From: Xanthomonas pisi DSM 18956 | GTDB lineage: Bacteria > Pseudomonadota > Gammaproteobacteria > Xanthomonadales > Xanthomonadaceae | Direction of reading: 5' to 3' | DNA length: 64,000 bases | Assembly: GCF_001010415.1 (NCBI RefSeq) | Contig: NZ_JPLE01000032.1 | Span: 62,001 to 126,000, forward strand | Shown: positions 25,467 to 36,133 of the stretch, piece by piece | How the letters are laid out: each line of letters opens with the position of its first letter | Numbering within the stretch: position 1 is the stretch's first letter | Translations under genes and position numbers: made by a program | Notes under the pieces: generated by a model | What the model was told of the DNA's origin: nothing | Seen by the model: the letters and a program-made list of their open reading frames with translations, nothing else | Databases searched by the model: none

Positions 25467-26972
25467 TCAGCGCCTCCCACCAAAAATGCTACCGAAGATG
25501 CCGCGCACGATCTGCTGGCCGATCTTGCTGCCGATGGTGCGCGAGGTCTGCTTGGCCATCGTTTCCAGCATGCCCTGACGGCGACCAGTGCCGAACACGG
25601 CGTCCTTGACGGCTTTTCCGAAACCGCTGTCCTGCGTTTCCTCGTCCTCGCGGGTACGTGCAGGCGGGGCGGCGGTCTGCTCGGCCACCTGTTTGACGCG
25701 GCGTGCCAACAGCTCGGCGGCCGATTCGCGGTTGATCGCAGCGTCGTAGCGCGTGCCCACCGGGCTGGTTGCGCGCACCTGCGCGCGCTCGGGCGCACTG
25801 ATGGCGCCCATGCGGCAGCGCGGCGGCGCGATCAGCGTCTGCTGCACCGGGGCCGGTACCCCCTTGCCTTGCAGCGGCGATACCAGCGCCTCGCCGGTCC
25901 CCAGGCTGGAGATGGCCGTGGCCACGTCGAGCTTGGGATTGCCCACGAAGGTCTGCGACGCGGTCCTGACCGCTTTCTGGTCGCGCGGGGTGTAGGCACG
26001 CAATGCATGCTGCACGCGGTTGCCGAGCTGGCCAAGGATGGTGTCGGGAATGTCATCGGGAAACTGCGAGCAGAAATAGATGCCTACGCCCTTGGAGCGG
26101 ATCAGCCGCACCACCTGCTCGATGCGCTGCACCAGCGCCGCCGGCGCGTCCTCGAACAGCAGATGCGCCTCGTCGAAGACGAATACCAGCTTGGGCTGTT
26201 CCAGATCGCCCACCTCCGGCAGGCCTTCGAACAGTTCCGACAACAGCCATAGCAGAAAGGTCGAATACAACCTCGGTTTGAGTACCAGCTGGTTGGCCGC
26301 CAGGATGCCGATCACGCCGCGGCCGTCCGGCGCAACGCGCATCAGCTCGGCCAGTTCCAGCGCCGGCTCGCCGAAGAATTGCTCGCCTCCATCCTGCGAC
26401 AGCCGCAACAGCGCCCGCTGGATCGCGGCCACCGATTGCGCCGAGACCAGCCCGTAACTGGTCGACAGCTCCTTGCGTTCTTCGATCACCAGCGCCAGCA
26501 GTGCGCGCAGATCGTCCAGATCCAGCAGCAACAGGCCGCGGTCGTCGGCCAGCTTGAACACGATGTCCAGCACGCCGGACTGGGTGTCGTTGAGCTCCAG
26601 GATGCGCGCGAGCAGGGTGGGGCCCATTTCGCTCACGGTGGTGCGCACCGGGTGGCCGAGCTGCCCGTACAGGTCCCAGAACACCACCGGGCTGGCGGCC
26701 GGCGCGTAATCGACGATGCCCACATCCGTGGCGCGCTGCAGCACGCCGGGCGCGCCGTCCCCGGCCACGGCCAGGCCCGCCACGTCGCCTTTCACGTCGG
26801 CCAGGAACACCGGTACCCCCAACCGCGAGAAGCCTTCGGCCAGGGTCATCAGGGTCACGGTCTTGCCGGTGCCGGTGGCGCCGGCCACCAAGCCATGGCG
26901 GTTACCGAAGCGGCCTTCGAGCACGACCGGGATATCGTCGGTGACGCCTTTGCCGAGCAGGAACGAGGCCAT
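25467..26972 (-). CDS. HerA-like ATPase (DUF853 family)
   Basis: 501 residues. Walker A AGATGTGKTVT (about residues 27-37) and Walker B KLVFVFDEAHLLFEDAP (about 245-260), with a downstream arginine-finger region (QFPDDIPDTILGQLGNRVQH). This is the bacterial DUF853 branch of the HerA/FtsK-like ATPases, often annotated as helicase HerA-like. The role is not established; HerA proteins proper act with the nuclease NurA in DNA end processing, and no nuclease gene is adjacent here. The start MASFLLGKGVTDD at 26972 matches the domain start; the longer frame adds Arg-rich residues. The C-terminus is Gly-rich (GSIFGGRR). Confidence 0.88.
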   Translation of the reverse strand: MASFLLGKGVTDDIPVVLEGRFGNRHGLVAGATGTGKTVTLMTLAEGFSRLGVPVFLADVKGDVAGLAVAGDGAPGVLQRATDVGIVDYAPAASPVVFWDLYGQLGHPVRTTVSEMGPTLLARILELNDTQSGVLDIVFKLADDRGLLLLDLDDLRALLALVIEERKELSTSYGLVSAQSVAAIQRALLRLSQDGGEQFFGEPALELAELMRVAPDGRGVIGILAANQLVLKPRLYSTFLLWLLSELFEGLPEVGDLEQPKLVFVFDEAHLLFEDAPAALVQRIEQVVRLIRSKGVGIYFCSQFPDDIPDTILGQLGNRVQHALRAYTPRDQKAVRTASQTFVGNPKLDVATAISSLGTGEALVSPLQGKGVPAPVQQTLIAPPRCRMGAISAPERAQVRATSPVGTRYDAAINRESAAELLARRVKQVAEQTAAPPARTREDEETQDSGFGKAVKDAVFGTGRRQGMLETMAKQTSRTIGSKIGQQIVRGIFGSIFGGRR

Positions 26973-27256
26973 TGGGCAGATCCTAATGAGGAAAGACCGG
27001 ATTCTAGCGGGCAATGTTGCCGCACGAATCGGCGCGCGACCGATGGGGCGTGGCAGTCGGGCCATGCGGCGATCCGGCACCTGGATCCAGCGCGATCGAC
27101 ACCAGGCTCGCCGGTGCCGGACAACCGGTTCCGCCAGTCTTCAACGCATCGGGCGGGCGCGCCAAGCTAACGCGCCACTGACCTGCCGGCGGCGTTGCCT
27201 TGCCCCGGTGTCGTCCCGGCGGCTACCCTGCCTGACTTTCCGCTGCACTGTCTCCG

Positions 27257-28837
27257 ATGCCGCTCGCTCATTTTGGTTTGCGCCCATGGCCTGTCCTGGC
27301 TGTGGTGGCGCTGATGTCTGTCGTCCCCGCCGCCCACGCCATTTCCAAGCGCGACACGGAGAAGGCTGCCGTGCTCGATGCACGCATGGCCGCAGCCGAA
27401 AAGCGCTACCGCGATGCGTTGGTGCTGGTGAACAACTCCGACCCGAAGGGCACCGCCGAAGGCGACGCCGCCCTGGAAGACATGGAGGACGTCATCGATG
27501 CCTGCATCAAGCAGCGCGGCTGCCTGGTTGCCAATCAGCTGGCCACCTACAAGCGTCTGCTCAAGGCGCGCGCCGATGCCGAAGCGCCGGCCGCCGAAGA
27601 CGCCGAGGACGACGACACCTTGCTGCAGGCCGACCCGGACCATCTGGGTCCGGCAGCCAATGGCGTGCCCGAAGCCGCGCGTGCGGCGACCCTGCTCAAC
27701 GACCAGCGCCACGACTTCGACAAGATGGTGCAGTACAACCCCGCCGTGCAGGCGGGCATCCGCCGCTGGCTGACCGATATGCGCCCGGCGTTGATGACCA
27801 GCTACGACAATTACAGCAACCTGCGCGGGGTGATGTGGCCGGAATGGCAGAAGCGCGGCCTGCCCGAAGCACTGCTGTTCGGCATCATGGCCAAGGAATC
27901 CAACGGCAAGGTGCACGCCAATTCGCGTGCGGGTGCGGCCGGGCTGATGCAGTTCATGCCGGCCACCGGGCGGCGGTTCGGGCTGGGCCCGGATGGTAGC
28001 GGCTTCGACACGCGCTTCGATGCACGCAGCGCCGCCGAAGCCAGCGCCGCTTATCTCAACGAACGCATGGCCGGCCTCAACCGCAGCATCGAGCTGGCGC
28101 TGGCCGCCTACAACGGTGGCGAAGGCCGCGCTGCGCGGGTGTTTTCGCAGACCGGCGGGCGTGGATTCTGGGAGCAGGATGTCTACAACCAGTTCCCGGC
28201 CGAAACCAAGGACTACGTGCCGATGGTGATCGCAGCGGCGTGGATCTTCCTGCACCCGCGTCAGTACGGCGTCGATTTCCCCAAGCTCGACGCGCAGCCG
28301 GCCACGCTCAAGCTTGCCAAATCCACCACCATCTACGAGTTGACCATCTGCCTGGGCGGCATGGGCGCGCGCGATGGCTACATGCGCGCGCTGCGCAACC
28401 TCAACCCGCGCTACGAACCCGATGGCTGGATTCCGGCCGGCACCGTGATCAACGCCACCAACCGCATCGCCAGCCTGTACACGCGTTACTGCGTGAACGG
28501 TCCACGGGCGGACCTGGCACGTACCTTGATCACTGCCGATCTCAATAGCGCCATCGTGCGCAGCAGTGCAGTCGAGTACACGCCCACCGTGGCCGTGGGC
28601 GATGTCAGCCCGATGGCCGGCGTGCCGACCACCGTGGCCACCGGCCAGCCGGCGATTGCCAAGCCCAAGGCAAAGCAGGCACGCAGCTATACCATCGCCA
28701 AGGGCGACACGCTCGGCCGCGTCGCGCAGAAGTACCAGTGCGAGATCAAGGAGCTGGCCAAGGCCAACGGCCTGAAGGCACCGAGCTACGCACTCAAGCC
28801 GGGGCAGAGCATCAAGCTGGCCGGCTGCGATCGCTGA
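27257..28837 (+). CDS. Lytic transglycosylase with C-terminal LysM (MltD-like)
   Basis: 526 residues. A signal peptide (to PAAHA, about residue 28) is followed by a helical region (30-190) and an SLT domain (about 200-330) with GIMAKESNG (catalytic Glu214), AGAAGLMQFMPATGRRFG and LAAYNGGEGRA. A single LysM (about 476-522; SYTIAKGDTLGRVAQKYQC) ends the protein. It should cleave peptidoglycan in the periplasm to 1,6-anhydro-muropeptides. The signal has no lipobox cysteine, so unlike E. coli MltD it may be soluble or LysM-tethered. Confidence 0.9.
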   Translation: MPLAHFGLRPWPVLAVVALMSVVPAAHAISKRDTEKAAVLDARMAAAEKRYRDALVLVNNSDPKGTAEGDAALEDMEDVIDACIKQRGCLVANQLATYKRLLKARADAEAPAAEDAEDDDTLLQADPDHLGPAANGVPEAARAATLLNDQRHDFDKMVQYNPAVQAGIRRWLTDMRPALMTSYDNYSNLRGVMWPEWQKRGLPEALLFGIMAKESNGKVHANSRAGAAGLMQFMPATGRRFGLGPDGSGFDTRFDARSAAEASAAYLNERMAGLNRSIELALAAYNGGEGRAARVFSQTGGRGFWEQDVYNQFPAETKDYVPMVIAAAWIFLHPRQYGVDFPKLDAQPATLKLAKSTTIYELTICLGGMGARDGYMRALRNLNPRYEPDGWIPAGTVINATNRIASLYTRYCVNGPRADLARTLITADLNSAIVRSSAVEYTPTVAVGDVSPMAGVPTTVATGQPAIAKPKAKQARSYTIAKGDTLGRVAQKYQCEIKELAKANGLKAPSYALKPGQSIKLAGCDR

Positions 28838-28920
28838 CCGGTGCCGCGTCGGTTACAGCATCGGCCAGCCGCGTCGGCAAGCTGTGCCGAGCCGGCGCCC
28901 GGAGAAGCGCTCGGCGCCCC

Positions 28921-29090
28921 GTAGGAGCGGACCCGGCCGCGACGAAGCGTTCTCGCTAGCTCAGGCGTGCCCCGCAGCTCTGGCGTAAGCGAGGACGCTC
29001 TCCATCGGAGGCTGGGGGTGCGACATCGGGAGGCTGGGAGTGCGACAAACTTCGTCGACAATGCCCTGTCGCGGTCAGGCCCGCTCCTAC
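28921..29090. repeat. Pair of inverted GTAGGAGCGG REP elements
   Basis: The left element begins GTAGGAGCGGACCCGGCCGC at 28921. The right element ends GCGGTCAGGCCCGCTCCTAC at 29090, in inverse orientation. The pair lies between the convergent lytic transglycosylase and psd genes and may serve as a bidirectional transcription barrier. Confidence 0.65.
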
Positions 29091-29129
29091 AACGGCGTCG
29101 CTGCACTCCAGCAGCGCTCGCTGCGTTGA

Positions 29130-29978
29130 TCAGCTCAGCTGGCGACGTGCGAGCGCTTGCCCCAACCGAACCGATGTCTCCGCAGCAAGTGCGCCATCGA
29201 GCTTCGCCACACCCGGCGGCAGCAGCACGATCACCGTCGAGCCGTAGTTGAAGCGCGCCATCTCCGCGAACTTCTCCAGCACGATGCCCTGGCCGCGGTA
29301 ATCCTTGCGCGTGATGCGATCGCCGTAGCGCGGAATCTCCACGCCGCTCCAGACCGTTTCCACGCCCGACACCAGCAACGCACCCACCATCACCGAGGCC
29401 ATCGGGCCGAATTCGGTATCGAAGTGGCAGACCAGGCGCTCGTTGCGCGCGAACAGCCGGGGCACGTTGCGCACCGCATCCGGGCCCACGCTGAACAGGC
29501 GGCCGGGCACGTGCACGGTCTCGCGCAGGGTGCCGGTCCACGGCATGTGCACGCGGTGGTAGTCCTTGGGTGACAGATACACCGTTGCGAACAGGCCATC
29601 GTTGAACGGCGCTGCCGCCGCCTCGTCGCCGAGCAGTTCGGCTGCGCTGAACGACTGGCCCTTGGCCTGGAAAATGCGCCCGTTCTCGATCGGGCCGAGC
29701 TGGCTGATGCGGCCGTCGGCCGGCATCAGCACGGCTGACGGATCGGCGTCGGGCACGCGTGCGCCCGGCTTCAGCGCGCGGGTGAAGAAGGCATTGAAGG
29801 TGGGATACGCGCGCGGATCCGGCTCCTGCGCTTCGCTCAGGTCCACGCCGAACTTGCGCGTCACCGTGTCGATCAACCATTGCTTGGTCGACGGCGTGTC
29901 CGAATACGCCAGCGCGCGCGCCATGGAGGACAGCAAGCGATGCGGCAGCACGTAGGTCAGGGAAGTGACGAAACTCAC
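29130..29978 (-). CDS. psd: Phosphatidylserine decarboxylase
   Basis: 282 residues. A pyruvoyl enzyme that makes phosphatidylethanolamine at the inner membrane. Motifs: [13 protein letters not shown] (Asp-containing, near residue 90), the [11 protein letters not shown] histidine segment, and the self-cleavage site near the C-terminus in [11 protein letters not shown] (the LGST equivalent, here YGST). The start is a GTG (29978-29976) whose GTGA overlaps the stop of the upstream SCO gene by 4 nt, so translation is probably coupled. Confidence 0.95.
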   Translation of the reverse strand: MSFVTSLTYVLPHRLLSSMARALAYSDTPSTKQWLIDTVTRKFGVDLSEAQEPDPRAYPTFNAFFTRALKPGARVPDADPSAVLMPADGRISQLGPIENGRIFQAKGQSFSAAELLGDEAAAAPFNDGLFATVYLSPKDYHRVHMPWTGTLRETVHVPGRLFSVGPDAVRNVPRLFARNERLVCHFDTEFGPMASVMVGALLVSGVETVWSGVEIPRYGDRITRKDYRGQGIVLEKFAEMARFNYGSTVIVLLPPGVAKLDGALAAETSVRLGQALARRQLS

Positions 29979-30625
29979 GGAGCGGTTACCTTGGTCAGCT
30001 GTTGGAGGTCGGCGGCAATCGCCTTGGGGTCTAGCGGTGGACGGATCAGGCCGGTCAGGCGGCCCTGTGGGTCGAGCACGGCGATGCCGGCCGAGTGATC
30101 CATGCTGTAGTCGTTGGGGTTCTGATCGAAGTTCTTGCCCGGCACCTTCTGGAACACCAAGCCCAGCGCAGTGGCAAAGCGCTCCAGCGCCGGCACGTCT
30201 GCGGTGGCCGCCAGCGTGTCCTTGTGGAAGGCGTGGGCGTACTCGCCCAACCGCGCGGGCGGGTCGCGCTGCGGGTCCACCGACACGAACAACACGCGCG
30301 GGCGCAGCCCATCGGGAATGCTTTCCCACTGCTTCTGCGCCACCGCCAGATCGGTCAGCGTGGTCGGGCAGACGTCCGGACAGAAGGTGAAGCCCAGAAA
30401 CACCAGTGTCCAATGCCCTCGCAGTTCGCCAGACACCAGCTGGGTGCCATCGGACTGGCGCAGGCTGAACTGCGGCAAGGGGCGCGGCTGCGGGTAAAAA
30501 GTGATGGTCTGGGTGGGCGGCCAGGGCGAGCGGGGCGCTCCGCCGAAGAACTTCTGACCCAGCAACAACCCAAGACCGGCGGCCAGCGCCACCAGCAGCA
30601 CGATGCCGGTATTGCGATTGAACAT
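29975..30625 (-). CDS. SCO1/SenC-family copper metallochaperone
   Basis: 216 residues with an N-terminal membrane anchor (about 7-24) and a thioredoxin-like periplasmic domain. The copper ligands are visible: CPDVCP (Cys82, Cys86) and His177 in [11 protein letters not shown] proteins help assemble the CuA site of cytochrome c oxidase. It overlaps psd (GTGA) and is divergent from prmB, 80 bp away. Confidence 0.93.
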   Translation of the reverse strand: MFNRNTGIVLLVALAAGLGLLLGQKFFGGAPRSPWPPTQTITFYPQPRPLPQFSLRQSDGTQLVSGELRGHWTLVFLGFTFCPDVCPTTLTDLAVAQKQWESIPDGLRPRVLFVSVDPQRDPPARLGEYAHAFHKDTLAATADVPALERFATALGLVFQKVPGKNFDQNPNDYSMDHSAGIAVLDPQGRLTGLIRPPLDPKAIAADLQQLTKVTAP

Positions 30626-30670
30626 GGCGGTTTCCAGTGCAACGGACGCTCATGATACCGATCCGACCTC

Positions 30671-30676
30671 TATAAT
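30671..30676 (+). promoter_or_regulatory. Candidate -10 box upstream of prmB
   Basis: A perfect TATAAT 30 bp before the prmB ATG; no good -35 hexamer was found at 16-18 bp spacing. Weak evidence alone. Confidence 0.35.
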
Positions 30677-30705
30677 CGGGGGCCGATTCCTTTTTAGTTG
30701 TTGCC

Positions 30706-31632
30706 ATGACTGCCGCCGCGGCCGACGAACTGCACACCATCATCGACCTGATCCGCTACGGCACCAGCCGTTTCAACGAAGCCGGTCTGACCTTCGGTCA
30801 CAGCTACGACAACGCGCTGGACGAAGCCACCCAACTGGTCTTGCACAGCCTGCATCTGCCGCACGACCTGGGCCCGGCCTATGGCCAGGCGCGCCTGCTG
30901 CGTGAGGAAAAGGAACGCGTGCTGGGCCTGTTCGAGCGCCGCATCACCGAGCGCGTGCCGGCGGCGTATCTGACCGGTGAAGCCTGGTTTGCCGGCCTGA
31001 GTTTCAAGAGCGATGCGCGCGCCCTGGTGCCGCGCTCGCCGATCGCCGAGCTGATCGAAGCCGGCTTCGAGCCATGGCTGGGCGGCCGCGAAGTCACCCG
31101 CGCGCTGGACCTGTGCACCGGCTCGGGCTGTATCGCCATCGCCATGGGCCACTACAACCCGCAGTGGGACGTGGACGGTGTGGACATCAGCGACGACGCG
31201 CTGGCGCTGGCCGCCGAAAACAAGGCGCGCCTGCATGCCGACAACGTCAGCCTGCTCAAGTCGGATCTGTTCGCCGGGTTGGGCGGGCGTCAGTACGACC
31301 TGATCGTCACCAATCCGCCGTACGTCACCAACGACGAGACCGATGCGTTGCCGCATGAGTATTCCTACGAGCCGGAGCTGGGCTTGCGTGCCGGCGACGA
31401 TGGCCTGGACCTGGTGCTGAAGATCCTGCGCGACGCGCCGCAGCACCTGAGCGAAGACGGCCTGCTGATCTGCGAGGTGGGCGAGTCCGAGCAGCATCTG
31501 ATCAAACTGCTGCCGGAAGTGGACCTGGCCTGGGTCGAGTTCAAGGTCGGGCAGATGGGCATCTTCGCAGTGGAATGCCGCGAGCTGATCGCGCACAGCG
31601 CGCGCATCGCCGAGTTGGCCGGTGCGCGCTGA
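30706..31632 (+). CDS. prmB: 50S ribosomal protein L3 glutamine methyltransferase
   Basis: 308 residues. N5-glutamine class I methyltransferase with SAM-binding [15 protein letters not shown] and the catalytic NPPY (residues 203-206) in [11 protein letters not shown]. The family sequence [20 protein letters not shown] at the N-terminus is specific to PrmB rather than PrmC (HemK). First gene of an overlapping run prmB - membrane protein - aroC - hydroxyacid dehydrogenase. Confidence 0.96.
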   Translation: MTAAAADELHTIIDLIRYGTSRFNEAGLTFGHSYDNALDEATQLVLHSLHLPHDLGPAYGQARLLREEKERVLGLFERRITERVPAAYLTGEAWFAGLSFKSDARALVPRSPIAELIEAGFEPWLGGREVTRALDLCTGSGCIAIAMGHYNPQWDVDGVDISDDALALAAENKARLHADNVSLLKSDLFAGLGGRQYDLIVTNPPYVTNDETDALPHEYSYEPELGLRAGDDGLDLVLKILRDAPQHLSEDGLLICEVGESEQHLIKLLPEVDLAWVEFKVGQMGIFAVECRELIAHSARIAELAGAR

Positions 31633-32110
31633 GGCGCCCGCATCCCGTCCGCAGCGGATCGATATCGTGCTGCTGGTGCCGGTGTCGCTCTTCGGGGCGG
31701 CCATTCCGCTCGGCCTGCTCGACGTGGTGTTTCGCTTGTTCGACCCGATGTACGGCGGCCCGACCGCGCAGCGCTGGGCGAGCGCCGCAGCGCAGATCAG
31801 CTTCGGCTTGATCGCAGTCCTCGGCCTGGTATCGGCCTGGATCGTGGCGGCCAGTTCGGATGCCGTGTTGCGTGCGCATCGGCGTCGCAGCCTGGGCGTG
31901 GCGCTCGGCTTGCTGGGTGGGATCGGCGTGGCGCTGTACCTGCTGGTCGACTGGCTGTTCGGTGGCCGGGTCGTGCCGGATATGTTTCTGGTGGTGGTCG
32001 GCGCTGTGTTGGCCGTGGCACCGATGCTGGTGGCGGCACGGCATCTGCCGCGCATCGTGCGCGCGCTGCCGCCTGCCGCCATGTTGAGAGGATGCCGCTA
32101 TGGGCAGTAA
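31622..32110 (+). CDS. Uncharacterised four-helix membrane protein
   Basis: 162 residues from a GTG at 31622, overlapping the prmB stop by 11 nt; its own end overlaps aroC by 11 nt. Four hydrophobic segments: about 15-36 ([22 protein letters not shown]), 57-75 ([19 protein letters not shown]), 90-112 ([23 protein letters not shown]) and 117-137 ([21 protein letters not shown]). No family recognised. The tight overlaps on both sides make it a real, co-translated gene, but its job is unknown. Confidence 0.8.
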   Translation: MRAEAPASRPQRIDIVLLVPVSLFGAAIPLGLLDVVFRLFDPMYGGPTAQRWASAAAQISFGLIAVLGLVSAWIVAASSDAVLRAHRRRSLGVALGLLGGIGVALYLLVDWLFGGRVVPDMFLVVVGAVLAVAPMLVAARHLPRIVRALPPAAMLRGCRYGQ

Positions 32111-33203
32111 CAGTTTCGGCCGCCTGTTGACGGTCACCACCTTTGGCGAGTCGCACGGGCCGGCAATCGGCTGCGTGGTCGATGGCTGTCCTCCGGGCCT
32201 GGAATTGGCGCCGGAAGAATTCACCCACGATCTGCAGCGGCGTGCATCCGGCAAGAGCCGGCACACTTCCGCACGCCGCGAAGCCGACGAGATCGAGATC
32301 CTGTCCGGCGTGTACGAAGGCCGTACCACCGGTACGCCGATCGGCTTGCTGATCCGTAATACCGATCAGCGCAGCAAGGACTACAGCAACATCGCCCAGC
32401 AGTTCCGCCCCGGCCATGCGGACTACAGCTACTGGCAGAAATACGGCATCCGCGACCCGCGCGGCGGCGGGCGTTCTTCCGCGCGCGAAACCACCATGCG
32501 CGTGGCTGCGGGCGTCATCGCCAAGAAGTGGCTCAAGCAGCGCTACGGCGTGCTGGTGCGCGGTTACCTCTCGCAGCTGGGCGAGATCCGCCCGACCGGT
32601 TTCGACTGGAATGCGGTCGAAGACAATCCATTCTTCTGGCCACACGCCGAGCAGGTGCCGGAGCTGGAAACCTACATGGACGCGCTGCGCAAGTCCGGCG
32701 ATTCGGTCGGTGCGCGCGTGGACGTGGTGGCCGGCGGCGTACCGCCCGGCTGGGGCGAGCCGATCTACGGCAAGCTCGATGCCGAGCTGGCTGCCGCCTT
32801 GATGAGCATCAATGCGGTCAAGGGCGTGGAGATCGGCGATGGCTTCGCCAGTGCCGCGCAGAAGGGCACCGAACACCGCGACCTGATTACCCCGGAAGGC
32901 TTCCTCAGCAATCATGCCGGCGGCATCCTGGGCGGCATTTCCACCGGCCAGGCGGTCACCGCGTCGATGGTGCTCAAGCCGACCTCCAGCCTGCGCCTGC
33001 CCGGCGCGACCGTGGATGCTGACGGCACCGTGGTCGATGTGATCACCACCGGTCGGCACGACCCGTGCGTCGGTATCCGCGCCACCCCGATCGCCGAGGC
33101 GATGATGGCCTTGGTGCTGATGGATCAGGCGCTGCGTCATCGCGCGCAATGCGGCGATGTCGGCGAGGTATCGCCGCGGATTCCCGGTCAGATCGATGTC
33201 TGA
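32100..33203 (+). CDS. aroC: Chorismate synthase
   Basis: 367 residues. Last shared step of aromatic amino-acid synthesis (5-enolpyruvylshikimate-3-phosphate to chorismate, FMN-dependent). Family signatures: [19 protein letters not shown] at the start, [20 protein letters not shown], and [18 protein letters not shown] near the C-terminus. GAGAGGA 8 nt upstream supports the ATG. Overlaps its upstream neighbour by 11 nt and its downstream neighbour by 8 nt. Confidence 0.98.
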   Translation: MGSNSFGRLLTVTTFGESHGPAIGCVVDGCPPGLELAPEEFTHDLQRRASGKSRHTSARREADEIEILSGVYEGRTTGTPIGLLIRNTDQRSKDYSNIAQQFRPGHADYSYWQKYGIRDPRGGGRSSARETTMRVAAGVIAKKWLKQRYGVLVRGYLSQLGEIRPTGFDWNAVEDNPFFWPHAEQVPELETYMDALRKSGDSVGARVDVVAGGVPPGWGEPIYGKLDAELAAALMSINAVKGVEIGDGFASAAQKGTEHRDLITPEGFLSNHAGGILGGISTGQAVTASMVLKPTSSLRLPGATVDADGTVVDVITTGRHDPCVGIRATPIAEAMMALVLMDQALRHRAQCGDVGEVSPRIPGQIDV

Positions 33204-34254
33204 AGCAACGCGCCCCAAGGTGTGGGTCAGCCAGCCGCTGTTCGACGATGTCGTCGCACAGCTGGGCGCGCATTTCGCGCTCACCACCACCGAGCGCGTC
33301 ACCGCATATTCCCCGCAGGAGCTGGCCGCGCACCTGGCCGGCGTCGATGGCGCGCTGATCACGCTCAACGAGCGCGTGGGCGCGGCAGAAATCGCATCGG
33401 CCCCGCAGCTGCGCGCCATCGCCAACGTTGGCGTGGGCTACAACAATCTCGATATCGACGCGCTGAGTGCAGCCGGCATCCTGGCCAGCAACACGCCCGA
33501 CGTGTTGACCGAAACCACCGCCGATCTGGGCTTTGCGTTATTGATGGCCACCGCACGCCGCATCACCGAAGCCGAGCGCTGGTTGCGCGACGGGCAGTGG
33601 GGGCAGTGGTCGTTCAAGACCATGCTCGGTGCAGACATTCATGGCAGCACGCTCGGCATCCTGGGCATGGGCCGGATCGGGCAGGGCATCGCACGCCGCG
33701 GCGCGCACGGCTTCGGCATGCGCGTGCTGTACCACAACCGCAGCCGGTTGCCGACGCAGATCGAGCAGGACCTCGACGCGCGGTATGTCGATATCGACAG
33801 CTTGCTGGCGCAGTCCGATCACCTGGTGCTGGTGCTGCCGTACAACAGGGACTCGCACCACATCATCGATGCCGCCGCGCTGGGCAAGATGCGGCCCACC
33901 GCCACGCTGGTGAACATCGCGCGCGGCGGCATTGTCGATGAGCTCGCGTTGGCCGACGCGCTGGCCAATGGGCGTCTTGCCGGCGCCGGCCTGGATGTGT
34001 ACGAAGGCGAGCCTGCGGTGCGCCCGGAACTGCTGGCGCTGCACAACGTGGTGCTCACCCCGCATATCGGCAGTGCCAGCCTGGCCACGCGCCGCGCGAT
34101 GGTGCAGCTGGCGGTGGACAACCTGATTGCCGCACTCGGCCACGGCCCCGACGCCGGGCGTCCGCCGAGCGCGCTCAATGCCGATGCGATCGCAGTCGCC
34201 AAACGCGGCGGCACGATCGTGGACGCCGGCAAAACCGGTGCGACCAAACGATAG
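33196..34254 (+). CDS. D-2-hydroxyacid dehydrogenase (glyoxylate/hydroxypyruvate reductase type)
   Basis: 352 residues. NAD(P)-binding motif [16 protein letters not shown], with the catalytic Arg in [10 protein letters not shown], Glu in DVYEGEP and His in LTPHIGSAS. This fits the glyoxylate/hydroxypyruvate/2-ketogluconate reductase (GhrB/TkrA-like) subgroup. Arg-containing YHNRSR after the dinucleotide fold suggests NADPH preference (inference). The ATG overlaps the aroC stop by 8 nt. The C-terminal ~30 residues extend beyond the usual domain end. Confidence 0.9.
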   Translation: MSEATRPKVWVSQPLFDDVVAQLGAHFALTTTERVTAYSPQELAAHLAGVDGALITLNERVGAAEIASAPQLRAIANVGVGYNNLDIDALSAAGILASNTPDVLTETTADLGFALLMATARRITEAERWLRDGQWGQWSFKTMLGADIHGSTLGILGMGRIGQGIARRGAHGFGMRVLYHNRSRLPTQIEQDLDARYVDIDSLLAQSDHLVLVLPYNRDSHHIIDAAALGKMRPTATLVNIARGGIVDELALADALANGRLAGAGLDVYEGEPAVRPELLALHNVVLTPHIGSASLATRRAMVQLAVDNLIAALGHGPDAGRPPSALNADAIAVAKRGGTIVDAGKTGATKR

Positions 34255-34285
34255 GGAACCTCCGCGGCCAGCTTTGGAGGTTCCC
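34254..34285. terminator. Perfect 10-bp stem-loop after the hydroxyacid dehydrogenase gene
   Basis: GGGAACCTCC and GGAGGTTCCC are separated by 12 nt, beginning at the last base of the stop codon and 56 bp before the asd start. No U-run follows, so it may be an attenuator or mRNA-stability hairpin rather than a full terminator. Confidence 0.45.
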
Positions 34286-34340
34286 CGAACCCACTGCGCA
34301 AGCGTGTTCCCCTCTTTCCTTATTCGATAAAGACAATCTC

Positions 34341-35366
<1,026 letters not shown>

Positions 35367-36133
35367 TCTGCCTGTAGTACAGGAGCGCGCTTGCGCGCGA
35401 GGTGTGTCCCTGTGATGCCTCGTCGCGCCCAGGTGCGCTCCTACACGGGCTGATGGCCTGCGTCCGCCATCAGCGCAGAGCCGTGGTCACGAAGCGCCCT
35501 TCGCGGGGAGGGGCTTGCCGGTGGCATGGGATTCCCCTGCAACTGCACGCAACGCCGCCCAGCTGACCGGCCTGGTCGCACGACAGGAAGGCTGATGCAC
35601 GTGCCTTGGCTGATGCACGTACCTCGCAGGAGCGCGCTTGCGCGCGAGGGCTGTCCCTGTGATGCCGCATCGCGCACAGGTGCGCTCCTGCACGGGCTGA
35701 TGGTCTCAGGCGGTCGCTTGGTGCCTGGGTCAAGAACGTGCCTGCCATAAAGGGCGCTCGCATGTGACCGGTATTCCCTGCGAAGGTCGACCGCCTGCAC
35801 TATGTGCCTTTCGGATGAAGCGCAGGTCCGACGCGTAAAGCGCTTCCCACGATCGATCTGCGCATGAGCCGATATCGATCGCGCCAACAACCGAAGCCGG
35901 ATCCCCGTACCGCGCACAGGTTTCTGTACCGCACACTCCATAACAGTTGCAGCACGCGTTCTTCCTCCTGGTGTCTTGGGCCTGTGGGGCGGCGATGCAC
36001 GGTCGACCGCTGCGCCTGTGCACCGATGTCGCAGTGCGGCATCGCAGCGGCAGCCTGCATACAACGCGCGAACGACTTTTTCGCTCATTCAGCGGCTATA
36101 TTGATGCCCATGAAACATAGGGGCAGGGGCGCG
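35367..36133. other. 767-bp intergenic region between asd and fimV
   Basis: Contains two REP hairpins (35374-35445 and 35625-35690), the second inside a duplicated copy of the asd tail, and an 18-bp tandem (GGCTGATGCACGT-CCT, about 35590-35625). The last ~100 bp may hold a fimV promoter (TATATT at 36097-36102). Open frames on either strand show no recognisable protein. Confidence 0.6.
35545..35703. repeat. Duplicated segment, copy B (asd tail relic plus REP)
   Basis: Translates in one frame to NAAQLTGLVARQEG-stop, matching the asd C-terminus NAVQLAELVAQEG. It is followed by a second copy of the REP hairpin with a ~24-nt insertion between. It looks like a tandem segmental duplication, or the remnant of a second asd allele, that has since diverged. 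Confidence 0.7.

Noticed and set aside
35441-36088. A 215-codon minus-strand frame between asd and fimV
   Set aside because: Overlaps REP elements and has Arg/Cys-rich low-complexity translation; no ribosome-binding site or family resemblance.
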